NCBI GenBank assembly: GCA_938091085.1
Contig: CALKOC010000041.1
Span: forward strand, 1 to 37,922
Direction: 5' to 3'
DNA: 37,922 bases
From: an uncultured Alphaproteobacteria bacterium
Lineage (GTDB): Bacteria > Pseudomonadota > Alphaproteobacteria > RS24
Both the position numbers and the translations under genes were made by a program. Each line of letters opens with the position of its first letter. Positions within the stretch are counted from its first letter, which is position 1. The notes under the pieces are model-generated. The model was given only the letters and a program-made list of their open reading frames with translations, made no database searches and was not told where the DNA came from. Positions 14,844 through 23,026 of this stretch are shown here, piece after piece.

Positions 14844-16205
14844 ATGTCACTAACTATGGAAGAACGTAACATTACGCCATCGGAGGCCTATCCGGGCGAT
14901 AAAACAACCACCAAAGCCGCCGAACCGGAGCTTCTCAAGGTCGAGATTACGGGCGACAGATATACCAGCAAGGAATTTAAAGACCAGGAATGGACACATA
15001 TGTGGCGTCGAGTCTGGATGATTGCTGGCATGGCAGATGACTGCGCTGAGCCGGGCGATTTCTTTACATGCGATCTAGGGCATGAGCCTCTGCTTTTTGT
15101 GCGCGGTAAGGATGGCATTAACGGCTTTTACAATATCTGCCAGCATCGCGGCGCCAAGCTTGTGCTTCAAGAAAAAGGCATGATGGACAGTTTTTCCTGC
15201 ATTTATCATGGTTGGAAATATGGTTTAGAGGGGGAGCTTATCGAAGCGCAGGATCGTGATGATTTTGAAAGAGACCCTTGTGAGCATGTTCGACTAGCGG
15301 ATTTCAGAACAGAAGTATTTGCCGGTTTTGTCTGGTACTGTCTTGATGATGACGCGCCCGGCCTTGATGAATTTTTGGGTGATATGAAAGAGCAGCTAGA
15401 AAGCTGGCAGCTTAATGATGGTTTCCGCGTGGAGCATTTCACGGTTGAATTACCTTGTAACTGGAAAGTCGTGATTGATAATTTTCAGGAGGGTTATCAC
15501 ATCCGCACATTACACCCTCAGCTCATGGAAACGGTAAATGAAAATAAAGAGTCTGTTCAATATGACCTTTATGATGGCGGGCATTCCCGCATGATATTGT
15601 TAGGTTGCGACCCCAGTCCTAATTTCAAGCCGCAAAATACATTGCCGGACTCCATTACACATATTTTGACGAAATGGGACATTGATCCAGAGCAGTATAA
15701 AGACAAGCATGGAGAAATTCGCCCCGCTCTGCAGCAGATGAAACGCGATAAGTCTGCCGAGCGCGGAAAAGATTTTAGCCATCTTTCAGATGCTCAACTT
15801 ACAGATAATTTCCTCTATGACCTTTTCCCGAGTTGTGCGTTGAGTGTTTATCCAGAAGGTGAGTATGTGTGGCTCTTACGCTCACGCCCACATCCCGATG
15901 ATCCCGAAAAATGCATTTTTGATTATTGGACCATTGCCAAGTTCCCAGAAGGTGAGGACACTTTATACTGGGAACATATGGATATGACCCTGACCCGCGA
16001 TGCTGAAATTGAGCATAAACAATTCAAGTGGGGTGAGGAGTCCATCAGCTTTGGTATTGATCAGGATGTGGATATTGCACCCATCGTCCAGCAGGGCATG
16101 CGGTCTCATGGTTTTAAGAAAGCCATTTTGTGTAACCAAGAACGCCGCGTTCAATTTTTGCACGACAATATAGACCGCTATATTAAAGGTGATTTGGGGC
16201 GCTAA
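14844..16205 (+). CDS. Rieske non-haem iron oxygenase, alpha subunit (first copy)
   Basis: 453 residues, cytoplasmic. The Rieske [2Fe-2S] ligands are Cys99-x-His101 and Cys119-x2-His122. The mononuclear iron site lies in NFQEGYHIRTLH, with His219 and His224; Glu216 is in the position that bridges the two centres, where naphthalene dioxygenase has Asp and the carnitine oxygenase CntA has Glu. The enzyme should hydroxylate, demethylate or dihydroxylate an organic substrate using electrons from a reductase not encoded here. The ATG follows a GAGGAGGT-like site (14833-14839). An NTF2-like gene follows after 33 bases. Whether that protein is a beta subunit or a separate enzyme is open. Confidence 0.94.
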   Translation: MSLTMEERNITPSEAYPGDKTTTKAAEPELLKVEITGDRYTSKEFKDQEWTHMWRRVWMIAGMADDCAEPGDFFTCDLGHEPLLFVRGKDGINGFYNICQHRGAKLVLQEKGMMDSFSCIYHGWKYGLEGELIEAQDRDDFERDPCEHVRLADFRTEVFAGFVWYCLDDDAPGLDEFLGDMKEQLESWQLNDGFRVEHFTVELPCNWKVVIDNFQEGYHIRTLHPQLMETVNENKESVQYDLYDGGHSRMILLGCDPSPNFKPQNTLPDSITHILTKWDIDPEQYKDKHGEIRPALQQMKRDKSAERGKDFSHLSDAQLTDNFLYDLFPSCALSVYPEGEYVWLLRSRPHPDDPEKCIFDYWTIAKFPEGEDTLYWEHMDMTLTRDAEIEHKQFKWGEESISFGIDQDVDIAPIVQQGMRSHGFKKAILCNQERRVQFLHDNIDRYIKGDLGR

Positions 16206-16238
16206 CCCCCAATTTCACAGGCTAAGCAGGAGGGAAAT

Positions 16239-16745
16239 ATGAAAACGCTGGATATGGAGTTTATCCAAACTGAGGCCACGTTAAAAAATCTGATTTATTT
16301 GTTTGCCAGGTCAATTGACAGGGTTGATGAAGAATTAATGCGTGAATTGTTCTGGCCTGATGCCACGGACGATCACGGGCTGTTCACCGGAACGGCGGCA
16401 GATTATGTCGCTTGGGTTATTCCATTATTAAAGTCTATGAATGGCACCCAGCACACGATTGGGAATATTCTGGTTGAGGCGGATGGGGACAAGGCTACCG
16501 CAGAGACCTATTTTGTTGCGTATCACCAAATGGGTGAAGGTGATGAGGCCATTGATATGATTGCCGCCGGTCGTTATTTTGACAAGTTTGAAAAGCGCGG
16601 CGATGAGTGGAAATTCTCTCATCGCAAGGCCGTTTATGACTGGAACCGCAATGACCCCGCAACGGAGAATTGGAGTTCTCCTGAAATGAAGCCGTTGCTT
16701 GAGCGCGGCGCGCGTAAGCCTGACGATTATCTCTATAAGAATTAG
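16239..16745 (+). CDS. NTF2-like/SnoaL-like protein, partner of first Rieske gene
   Basis: 168 residues of the cone-shaped NTF2 fold. The opening helices LKNLIYLFARSIDRVDEELMRELFWPDA, read here in part as RSIDRVDEELMRELFWPDA, resemble scytalone-dehydratase and SnoaL-like isomerases. The same fold is used by beta subunits of Rieske dioxygenases. The ATG lies 4 bases after AGGAGGG (16228-16234), 33 bases past the Rieske stop, so one transcript is likely. Options are a structural beta subunit, or a dehydratase/isomerase acting on the oxygenated product; the sequence does not decide. The KAVYDWNR segment near residue 129 is strongly basic and aromatic. It converges with the E3 gene at 16765. Confidence 0.82.
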   Translation: MKTLDMEFIQTEATLKNLIYLFARSIDRVDEELMRELFWPDATDDHGLFTGTAADYVAWVIPLLKSMNGTQHTIGNILVEADGDKATAETYFVAYHQMGEGDEAIDMIAAGRYFDKFEKRGDEWKFSHRKAVYDWNRNDPATENWSSPEMKPLLERGARKPDDYLYKN

Positions 16746-16764
16746 AATTTACAAATAGGCTTTA

Positions 16765-18171
16765 CTAAAGGTGCAGAACTTTATCGTAAGCATCCAGCAC
16801 AGACTCATGCATCATTTCTGATAAAGTCGGATGCGGGAAGACGATTTGCATAAGCTCTTCTTCTGTAGTTTCAAGCCCGATGGCAGTGGCGAAGCCTTGA
16901 ATAAGTTCAGTCACTTCCGCACCGATTAAATGCGCGCCAAGCAACTCACCTGTCTCGTCACAAAAGATGACTTTCACAAGCCCTTCTGTTTCACCCATGG
17001 CTAGAGCTTTACCATTTCCCTGAAACGGAAAGCGTCCAACACGAATTTCATGACCTTCAGCGCGCGCTTTTTCCTCTGTAAGGCCGATAGAAGCAATTTG
17101 TGGTGTGCAATAAGTGCAAGCCGGAATTTTATTTTTATCCAGCGCATGCGGAGAGTTGCCGGCGATTGCTTCCACACAAATAACTGCTTCATGCGAGGCT
17201 TTATGTGCCAACCATGGTGGCGCCGTTACATCACCAATCGCATACAGGCCTGATATATTTGTCGCGCCATAGCTGTCCGTTTTAATGGCACCTTTTTCAA
17301 GCTCAACACCGAGCTCTTCAAGGCCCATATTTTCTGTATTGGCAACCACACCAATCGCTAAAATGATATTATCAAAGCTGAGCGTCTGAGATGCCCCATC
17401 TTTTATAATGGTGGCATCAACTCCTTTTTTGGTGGGCGCGACAGCTTGTAATTCAGCGGAAGTCATAAAATTAACACCGCGTTTTTCAAAACTCTTCTGG
17501 GCGAGCGCAGCAATTTCTGCATCTTCCTGCAAAAGGATGCGGTCCATGACCTCGATGACGGTGACCTCCGAGCCAAGCCCATTATAAAAGCTGGCGAATT
17601 CAAGCCCGATTGCGCCTGAGCCGACGACCAATAGTTTTTTCGGCAAAGTTTCCGGCACCATTGCCTCGCGTGAAGTCCATATTTTTTTGCCATCCGGCAC
17701 AGCACCAATACTTTCGATTGTCCGTGCTCTAGCCCCGGTAGCGAGGATAATATGGTCGGCACTGTAGGTGGTGTCGCCGGCTGTGACTGAGGGAGTTTTG
17801 CCGTCAGATGCATGAAGGCTTGCGGCGGCCTTAATGACGGTGACTTTGTTTTTCTTCATAAGAAAGTCGATGCCGCCGGACAATTTGCCGGCTATATCGC
17901 GGGAACGTTTAACAATTGCTGAGAGGTCAAATCCCGGTTTTGCGGAAAGCCCGTAATGTTCGGCATTTTGCATATGGGCATACATTTCAGATGAGCGAAG
18001 CATAGCCTTGGTCGGGATGCATCCCCAGTTCAGGCAGACGCCGCCCATATCGGCTTTCTCAAAAATGGCGGTTTTCATGCCAAGTTGTGATGCTCTGATG
18101 GCAGCAACATAACCTCCGGGGCCAGCGCCGATTACAATAATGTCAAAATGATCCGTTGGTTTTTCCGTCAT
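16765..18171 (-). CDS. lpdA: Dihydrolipoyl dehydrogenase (E3)
   Basis: 468 residues, FAD flavoprotein that reoxidises the dihydrolipoyl arm of 2-oxoacid or acetoin dehydrogenase complexes with NAD. An N-terminal GAGPGG (15-20) binds FAD. The redox disulfide is Cys46/Cys51 in GGVCLNWGCIPTK. A second dinucleotide motif, GSGAIGLEF, binds NAD. The C-terminal HPTLSEMMHE carries the active-site His. It is the last gene of a minus-strand unit behind three SDR genes, 37 bases after the nearest. The E1 and E2 genes of an Aco-type complex lie at 27979-31424 on the other strand. It could serve that complex, or be a second E3 besides a housekeeping copy elsewhere. Confidence 0.95.
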   Translation of the reverse strand: MTEKPTDHFDIIVIGAGPGGYVAAIRASQLGMKTAIFEKADMGGVCLNWGCIPTKAMLRSSEMYAHMQNAEHYGLSAKPGFDLSAIVKRSRDIAGKLSGGIDFLMKKNKVTVIKAAASLHASDGKTPSVTAGDTTYSADHIILATGARARTIESIGAVPDGKKIWTSREAMVPETLPKKLLVVGSGAIGLEFASFYNGLGSEVTVIEVMDRILLQEDAEIAALAQKSFEKRGVNFMTSAELQAVAPTKKGVDATIIKDGASQTLSFDNIILAIGVVANTENMGLEELGVELEKGAIKTDSYGATNISGLYAIGDVTAPPWLAHKASHEAVICVEAIAGNSPHALDKNKIPACTYCTPQIASIGLTEEKARAEGHEIRVGRFPFQGNGKALAMGETEGLVKVIFCDETGELLGAHLIGAEVTELIQGFATAIGLETTEEELMQIVFPHPTLSEMMHESVLDAYDKVLHL

Positions 18172-18208
18172 GGGTTGATCTTTCCGCTATAGGTTTCAGA
18201 GGGCAGTT

Positions 18209-18988
18209 TTATACAGAAGTAAAGCCACCATCAATATTAAGCTCTGCGCCGGTCACAAATGCCGCAGACTCGGAACATAAATAGACAACACCGCCGCCCA
18301 TATCTTCCGGGACGCCGAGCCTTCCGATTGGGTGGTCCGTAATAATTCCAGCTTCTGCGACTTCATAGGACGGCACCACCCCTTTATCTATATAGGTATC
18401 AATAATAGATTTTAGCATCGGGGTCTCGACACCTCCCGGATGAATTGAGTTCACTCGAATATTATAGCCAAGTGCTGCAAATTCTATCGCGGCACATTTT
18501 GTGAAAATTTTCACAGCACCTTTACTGGCGCAATAGGCGGCGTTAAAAGCCGCGCCTCTTTGCCCCGCAATGGATGAGAAATTCACCACTGAAGCTCCGC
18601 CTTTTCGGGTCTCACCACTTTTTTTCAAGAGGGGCAACATGGTATGAAATGACAACAGAATTGACTCAACATTAATGCTGTTCACCCGCTGCCATTCCGC
18701 AAGGCTAGTTTCCTCAATAGAAACAACAATAGATAGACCGGCAATATTTACGAGCGCATCAAGTTGTCCATAATCAGTTTCAATCTGATCGGCAATTTTT
18801 TGCCAATCGTCTTGTAAGGTTACATCATGCTTATAATAAGCCTCGGCCGCCAGGTCGCCTGGGTTATCGGCTATATCAGTCGCTATGATCTTCGCACCTG
18901 CCGCGGTCATGCTGGTGCAAACGGCGCGGCCTATGCCGCCTGCAGCACCTGTGACGAGAGCAATGGTGTTTTCCAGATTGATTGTCAT
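18209..18988 (-). CDS. SDR-family oxidoreductase (third of three in the unit)
   Basis: 259 residues. TGAAGGIG at 13-20 binds the cofactor, and Asp38 after the second strand suggests NAD. Catalytic residues are Ser139, Tyr152 and Lys156 (YCASK). The NNAG motif is NIAG at 81-84. The C-terminal NIDGG is standard. The ATG follows AAAGGAA. It sits 37 bases before the E3 gene and 89 bases after the SDR at 19078; that gap holds a 10-base direct repeat. It resembles its two upstream neighbours in length and lay-out but differs from them throughout, so the three are not recent copies. Substrate unknown. Confidence 0.9.
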   Translation of the reverse strand: MTINLENTIALVTGAAGGIGRAVCTSMTAAGAKIIATDIADNPGDLAAEAYYKHDVTLQDDWQKIADQIETDYGQLDALVNIAGLSIVVSIEETSLAEWQRVNSINVESILLSFHTMLPLLKKSGETRKGGASVVNFSSIAGQRGAAFNAAYCASKGAVKIFTKCAAIEFAALGYNIRVNSIHPGGVETPMLKSIIDTYIDKGVVPSYEVAEAGIITDHPIGRLGVPEDMGGGVVYLCSESAAFVTGAELNIDGGFTSV

Positions 18989-19018
18989 GGTTTTCCTTTC
19001 TTATGGCCCTTTAATATA

Positions 19019-19041
19019 ATCAGGTCTTATGATCAGGTCTT
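19019..19041. repeat. 10-base direct repeat in the SDR-SDR gap
   Basis: ATCAGGTCTT occurs at 19019-19028 and again at 19032-19041, a 13-base period. It lies about 30 bases upstream of the minus-strand SDR start at 18988. It may be a regulator site or the product of slippage. Confidence 0.5.
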
Positions 19042-19077
19042 TTTGTCTGGCAATGATTATGCGTTGATGGCTCATTA

Positions 19078-19875
19078 TTATTGCGCAGTCCAGCCGCCAT
19101 CGATTACCAGCTCTGACCCTGTCATATAGCTGCTATCATCAGAAGCCAGAAACCAAGCGCCAGAGGCAATTTCTGAAGTGTCTGCAATCCGACCCATCGG
19201 TGTGGCCTGAGCAATCATACCTTTGAGATCTTCAGGCTTATCTGCCAGCCCTTCTGAAACCATACGGTTCATCCCCGTATCCAGTAATGGAGTTTGCACA
19301 AATCCTGGATGAAGTGAATTAACTCTAATGGGTGTCCGTTTGGTGGCAAACTCAACCCCAACGGCTTTGCTCATTAGGGTCACAGCACCTTTGCTTGTAT
19401 TATAGGCTGAGGTGTCGATATAGCCGACCTTTCCCATAACCGAGCTTATGTTAATAATCGAGCTACCCGCAGGTGTTGTTTGACCGGTTTCAGCAAGGAG
19501 CGGGGCAGATGTTTTTATACCAAGGAAAACCCCATCCACATTAACCGACATAATACGACGCCAGCTTTCATAAGTCAGTTCTTCAACCGGGCCGACGCAG
19601 TCGACCCCAGCATTATTAACAAGGCAATCCAATCGTCCGGCAGCACTTTTGATGGCTCCAATAACTGACTGCCATTCAGCTTCTTCAATGACGTTCAGCT
19701 TCAAATAAGTTGCCTGGCCTTCAATGCCAAGCATAAGGTCGGCGGCGGTTTCATCACTTTCAATATCGACAAGATAGACCTGCATGCCTTCCGCGAGGAG
19801 GCGTTCGGCGATACCGCGACCGATACCGCGAAGACCGCCTGTCACAAGGGCTACGCGTTCACCATAATTTGTCAC
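19078..19875 (-). CDS. SDR-family oxidoreductase (second of three in the unit)
   Basis: 265 residues. TGGLRGIG at 12-19 binds the cofactor; Asp38 (LVDIES) favours NAD. NNAG is intact at 87-90. Ser145, Tyr158 and Lys162 (YNTSK) form the catalytic set. The C-terminal VIDGG is standard. The start is GTG at 19875, preceded by GGGAG inside the end of the upstream SDR gene; only 2 bases separate the two genes, so translation is coupled. Like its neighbours it probably oxidises an alcohol or reduces a ketone of a pathway intermediate. Confidence 0.9.
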   Translation of the reverse strand: MTNYGERVALVTGGLRGIGRGIAERLLAEGMQVYLVDIESDETAADLMLGIEGQATYLKLNVIEEAEWQSVIGAIKSAAGRLDCLVNNAGVDCVGPVEELTYESWRRIMSVNVDGVFLGIKTSAPLLAETGQTTPAGSSIINISSVMGKVGYIDTSAYNTSKGAVTLMSKAVGVEFATKRTPIRVNSLHPGFVQTPLLDTGMNRMVSEGLADKPEDLKGMIAQATPMGRIADTSEIASGAWFLASDDSSYMTGSELVIDGGWTAQ

Positions 19876-19877
19876 GA

Positions 19878-20657
19878 TTAAACTCCCATCATGCCTGAAG
19901 TTGTCGCGCCGTCGATTTTGTAATCTGCGCCTGAAATAAATGCCGCCTCATCTGAAACAAGATAGGTGACCAATGCGGCAACTTCATCGACATGAGCCAT
20001 GCGCTTTAGGGGGGCCATGCCTTCAAATTGAGCGCGGGCCGCTGCTGGGTCAGGTGCGCCATTAATCACATCGCTAATCATTTCAGTTTCTACCACCCCG
20101 GGGTGAATTGAATTGCATCTGATAGGCAGGCTTTGATTGGCACAATGCATGGCCACAGATTTTGCCATGGCAATGAGCGCGCCTTTGGTGGTCGAATAGG
20201 TGACATAATTACCCATGGGAATATAAGCGTTCATTGAACTGTTCAAAATAATCGCCCCGGATGGCCCATCCGGATTTTTCCGCATAGCGCGCACAGCATG
20301 CTGGGCACTGAGCATCACTCCGGTCAGATTAATATCCAGAAGGTTGTGCCAATTTTCCAGAGATACATCTTCAATACTTGCGTCGCCGGACTCGGTTCCG
20401 GCATTGGCGAACATAATATCCAACCGCCCATATTTGGCGCTGACATGTTCCATAAGGCTTTCCCAGCCGGTAGCATCTTGAACCTGATGCTTGATAAATT
20501 CGGCGCCTGTTTCAGAAACAACTTTTTCAGCCTTGCTTTCATTCGAACCGGTAAAAATAACTTGCGCACCTTCTTGTACAAATCGTCTGACTGTTCCGGC
20601 GCCGATACCCGATGTTCCGCCTGTGATGATGGCAACTTTATTTGCGAGACGTGTCAT
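19878..20657 (-). CDS. SDR-family oxidoreductase (first of three in the unit)
   Basis: 259 residues. TGGTSGIG at 12-19 binds the cofactor. The second strand ends in TGSNESK without the Asp seen in the other two, which leans towards NADP. The NNAG position reads ANAG (84-87). Ser141, Tyr154 and Lys158 (YSTTK) are in place. It is the promoter-proximal gene of the SDR-SDR-SDR-E3 unit and is divergent from the second Rieske gene (20824); the 166-base gap between them would hold both promoters. A different cofactor from the downstream SDRs would let the unit carry both oxidation and reduction, which is inference. Confidence 0.9.
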   Translation of the reverse strand: MTRLANKVAIITGGTSGIGAGTVRRFVQEGAQVIFTGSNESKAEKVVSETGAEFIKHQVQDATGWESLMEHVSAKYGRLDIMFANAGTESGDASIEDVSLENWHNLLDINLTGVMLSAQHAVRAMRKNPDGPSGAIILNSSMNAYIPMGNYVTYSTTKGALIAMAKSVAMHCANQSLPIRCNSIHPGVVETEMISDVINGAPDPAAARAQFEGMAPLKRMAHVDEVAALVTYLVSDEAAFISGADYKIDGATTSGMMGV

Positions 20658-20823
20658 TATATCCCCCTGTTTTATCTTCTCTGGGTTAACTATCCTGCTT
20701 AATGAACAAAAATTAAACCTATGCTTTGGTTAAGGTTGTGGGTTTTGTTATTTTTAGGCACTATGATTGGTAGGAAGGCGGATTATTCAGTAATGCGCCA
20801 CACAAAATATTCAAGGGGATATG

Positions 20824-22230
20824 ATGTCGGAGAAAACTTCAAATCCGTCAGGCGAGGATCTGACAAGGCAAGCAAAGGGTGTCAACTGGGTTGATTTGAT
20901 GGAAGAGGACGCGCGTCCCGTTCCAGATTTTCTTAAAGAACCAAGTTATGAATATCTGGGATCGGACCCCATTCCAGCAAGCCGTTACACATCTGTCGAG
21001 TTTGAAAATCTCGAAAAAGAAAAAATGTGGCCAAACATCTGGCAGTTTGCTGCGAGGGAAGAAGATCTGCTCGAGCCGGGTGATTATGTAGTCTTTGATA
21101 ATGCAGACCGGACATTCTTAATTGTCCGTCAAGATGATGGCGGTGTCAGAGCTTTTCACAATGTCTGTTTGCACCGTGGCCGTAAGCTTAGAACTGAAGA
21201 TGGTTGTGCCGATAAATTCCAGTGCCCTTTCCATGGCTATACATGGAATAAGGACGGTAGTTTGAATGAGATTCCAAATCGTTGGGACTTTGGTCATTTG
21301 AGCGATGAAAAAATGAAACTGCCAGAAGCTGAAGTCGGACGCTGGGGCGGCTATATTTTTATTAAAGAAAATCCGGGTGGCCCTACACTCGAGGAGTTTT
21401 TGGCACCTCTGCCGGAGCATTTTAAGCGCTGGCGGCATGAAGAGTGTGCAACTGTTTTATGGGTTGGTAAAGTAGTTCCAGCCAATTGGAAGGTAACAGC
21501 AGAAGCCTTCATGGAAGCTTGGCACACGCTGGTCACGCACCCGCAGATTTTGCCGTTTACGGGTGATGAAAACAGCGCTTATTGGTTCTGGGGAGACAAT
21601 GTGAATGTCAATCTTGTACCATTTGGCGTTATCTCACCTCATATTGATCCGACGGATAAAAAACAGCAGTGGATTGTAGATGAGTTTGTGAAATATAATG
21701 GTCGTTCAGCAGAAAACTATGACCCAGACAGCGACCCGTTTAAAATCGAAGTGCCTGAAGGCGTTTCCGCGCGTCGTGCGTTAGGCTCTAATTTCAGAGA
21801 ATATTACACTGAAATTTTTGGTCATGACCACAGCGATGCGACGGATGCTGAGCTTCTTGATGCGATTGTTTACAATGTATTCCCGAACTTCGCACCTTGG
21901 GGCGGTTTCATGCCGAACATTGTTTACCGCTGGAAGCCATGGCAAGACCCGGACCATTGTTTGATGGAAGTGCGGATTTTATCTCGTATTCCACCCGGTC
22001 AGCCAATGCCCGCCAGTCCGCCCATGAAGTTTCTTTCTGTTGATCAGAAATGGACTGAAGCGCCTGAGTTGGGTGCGCTTGGCGAGGTTTTTGAACAGGA
22101 TATGGAAAACTTACCTTATGTTCAGGAGGGGCTTAAGGCCTCCAAAAATGGTGAGGTGCAACTTGGCGATTATCAGGAAATTCGTATTCGTCAGTTCCAT
22201 CAAACATTAGAAAAATACGTGGAGAAATAG
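20824..22230 (+). CDS. Rieske non-haem iron oxygenase, alpha subunit (second copy)
   Basis: 468 residues from ATG 20824; the adjacent ATG at 20821 is only 2 bases from AAGGGG (20813-20818), so the second ATG has the better spacing. Numbering from 20821, Rieske ligands are Cys116-x-His118 and Cys135-x2-His138, and the iron site is EAFMEAWHTLVTH with Glu232 bridging and His235 and His240 as ligands. It differs strongly from the first Rieske protein outside the motifs, so the two probably act on different substrates or steps. The extended N-terminus and the NWKVTAEAFMEAWH form are common in demethylating or hydroxylating aromatic and terpenoid oxygenases, without fixing a substrate. A ThuA-like gene follows after only 4 bases. 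No reductase is nearby. Confidence 0.93.
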   Translation: MSEKTSNPSGEDLTRQAKGVNWVDLMEEDARPVPDFLKEPSYEYLGSDPIPASRYTSVEFENLEKEKMWPNIWQFAAREEDLLEPGDYVVFDNADRTFLIVRQDDGGVRAFHNVCLHRGRKLRTEDGCADKFQCPFHGYTWNKDGSLNEIPNRWDFGHLSDEKMKLPEAEVGRWGGYIFIKENPGGPTLEEFLAPLPEHFKRWRHEECATVLWVGKVVPANWKVTAEAFMEAWHTLVTHPQILPFTGDENSAYWFWGDNVNVNLVPFGVISPHIDPTDKKQQWIVDEFVKYNGRSAENYDPDSDPFKIEVPEGVSARRALGSNFREYYTEIFGHDHSDATDAELLDAIVYNVFPNFAPWGGFMPNIVYRWKPWQDPDHCLMEVRILSRIPPGQPMPASPPMKFLSVDQKWTEAPELGALGEVFEQDMENLPYVQEGLKASKNGEVQLGDYQEIRIRQFHQTLEKYVEK

Positions 22231-22234
22231 TCCA

Positions 22235-23005
22235 ATGAGCGACGCTTCTGAAGACCAGCCCAAACGCATTGACTGCGTTCTCATCGCCGCCGGTAAGTAT
22301 CATGATATTGATTTTGCACGTTTAGAATTGCTCAAACTTCTAGGCGAAGATATGCGCTTTAGAGTCAGGGTTTTTGAAGATTATGAAAATCTTGACGCCC
22401 TAAAAGCGGCTGATTGCATCGTAACTTATACCTGTGATGTTGTGCCTTCCCTTGCCGCTCAGGAAGTGTTGAAGGAATGGTTGCATGCCGGTGGTCGGTG
22501 GTATGCACTACATGGCACCAACTCCATTCTGAGAATGTTAGATGATGGGCTATGGGATGCCCCGCGCTGGGCGCCAGCATTTATGGATTTGCTCGGGTCC
22601 CAATTCATCTCGCATCCACCGATTGAGCCATACAAAGTGACTGTCACGCAGCCTGACCATCCATTGGTTAAGGATGTGGAAGCCTTTGAGACCACTGATG
22701 AGTTATATCATCTTGAGACGCATGGTGATTTAGATGTTTTGATGGAGGCGGAATGTGACCAGCCCGGCACAGGCTTTGCCGAAGCAGATGACGCCCATGG
22801 CACACACCCTGTTTTCTATATTAAAGAACATGGTGAGGGGGCAGTTTTATATCTGACTTTAGGTCATTGTCGCGGGCATTATGATTTGCAGCCCGCTTTG
22901 GATTGGTGGCCGACAGTTGATAGATGCGCTTGGGACTTGCCTGTTTTTTACAAGCTTCTCAAACGCGGTATGAACTGGATGATTAGAGAAAATATTGAGG
23001 CGTAG
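22235..23005 (+). CDS. ThuA-like domain protein
   Basis: 256 residues with a class-I glutamine-amidotransferase-like fold of the ThuA family. Diagnostic segments are the GGRWYALHGTNS turn at 87-96, DHPLVKDVEAFETTDELY at 141-158, and GAVLYLTLGHCRGHY at 202-216. ThuA was first found in trehalose/maltitol use and is linked to keto-sugar metabolism; no reaction is settled for most members. The start is 4 bases after the Rieske stop, with GGAG inside the Rieske 3' end, so the two proteins are translationally coupled and probably act on the same or successive compounds. It converges with the acyl-CoA dehydrogenase at 23027. That ThuA follows an oxygenase suggests handling of an oxidised, perhaps glycosidic or cyclic, product; this is inference. 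Confidence 0.82.
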   Translation: MSDASEDQPKRIDCVLIAAGKYHDIDFARLELLKLLGEDMRFRVRVFEDYENLDALKAADCIVTYTCDVVPSLAAQEVLKEWLHAGGRWYALHGTNSILRMLDDGLWDAPRWAPAFMDLLGSQFISHPPIEPYKVTVTQPDHPLVKDVEAFETTDELYHLETHGDLDVLMEAECDQPGTGFAEADDAHGTHPVFYIKEHGEGAVLYLTLGHCRGHYDLQPALDWWPTVDRCAWDLPVFYKLLKRGMNWMIRENIEA

Positions 23006-23026
23006 AAACCTCTCAAACAAAATTTC

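Noticed and set aside
16239-16745. Firm call as a Rieske dioxygenase beta subunit
   Set aside because: The NTF2 fold is shared by isomerases and dehydratases, and the segment pattern does not decide; kept as a partner of unknown role.
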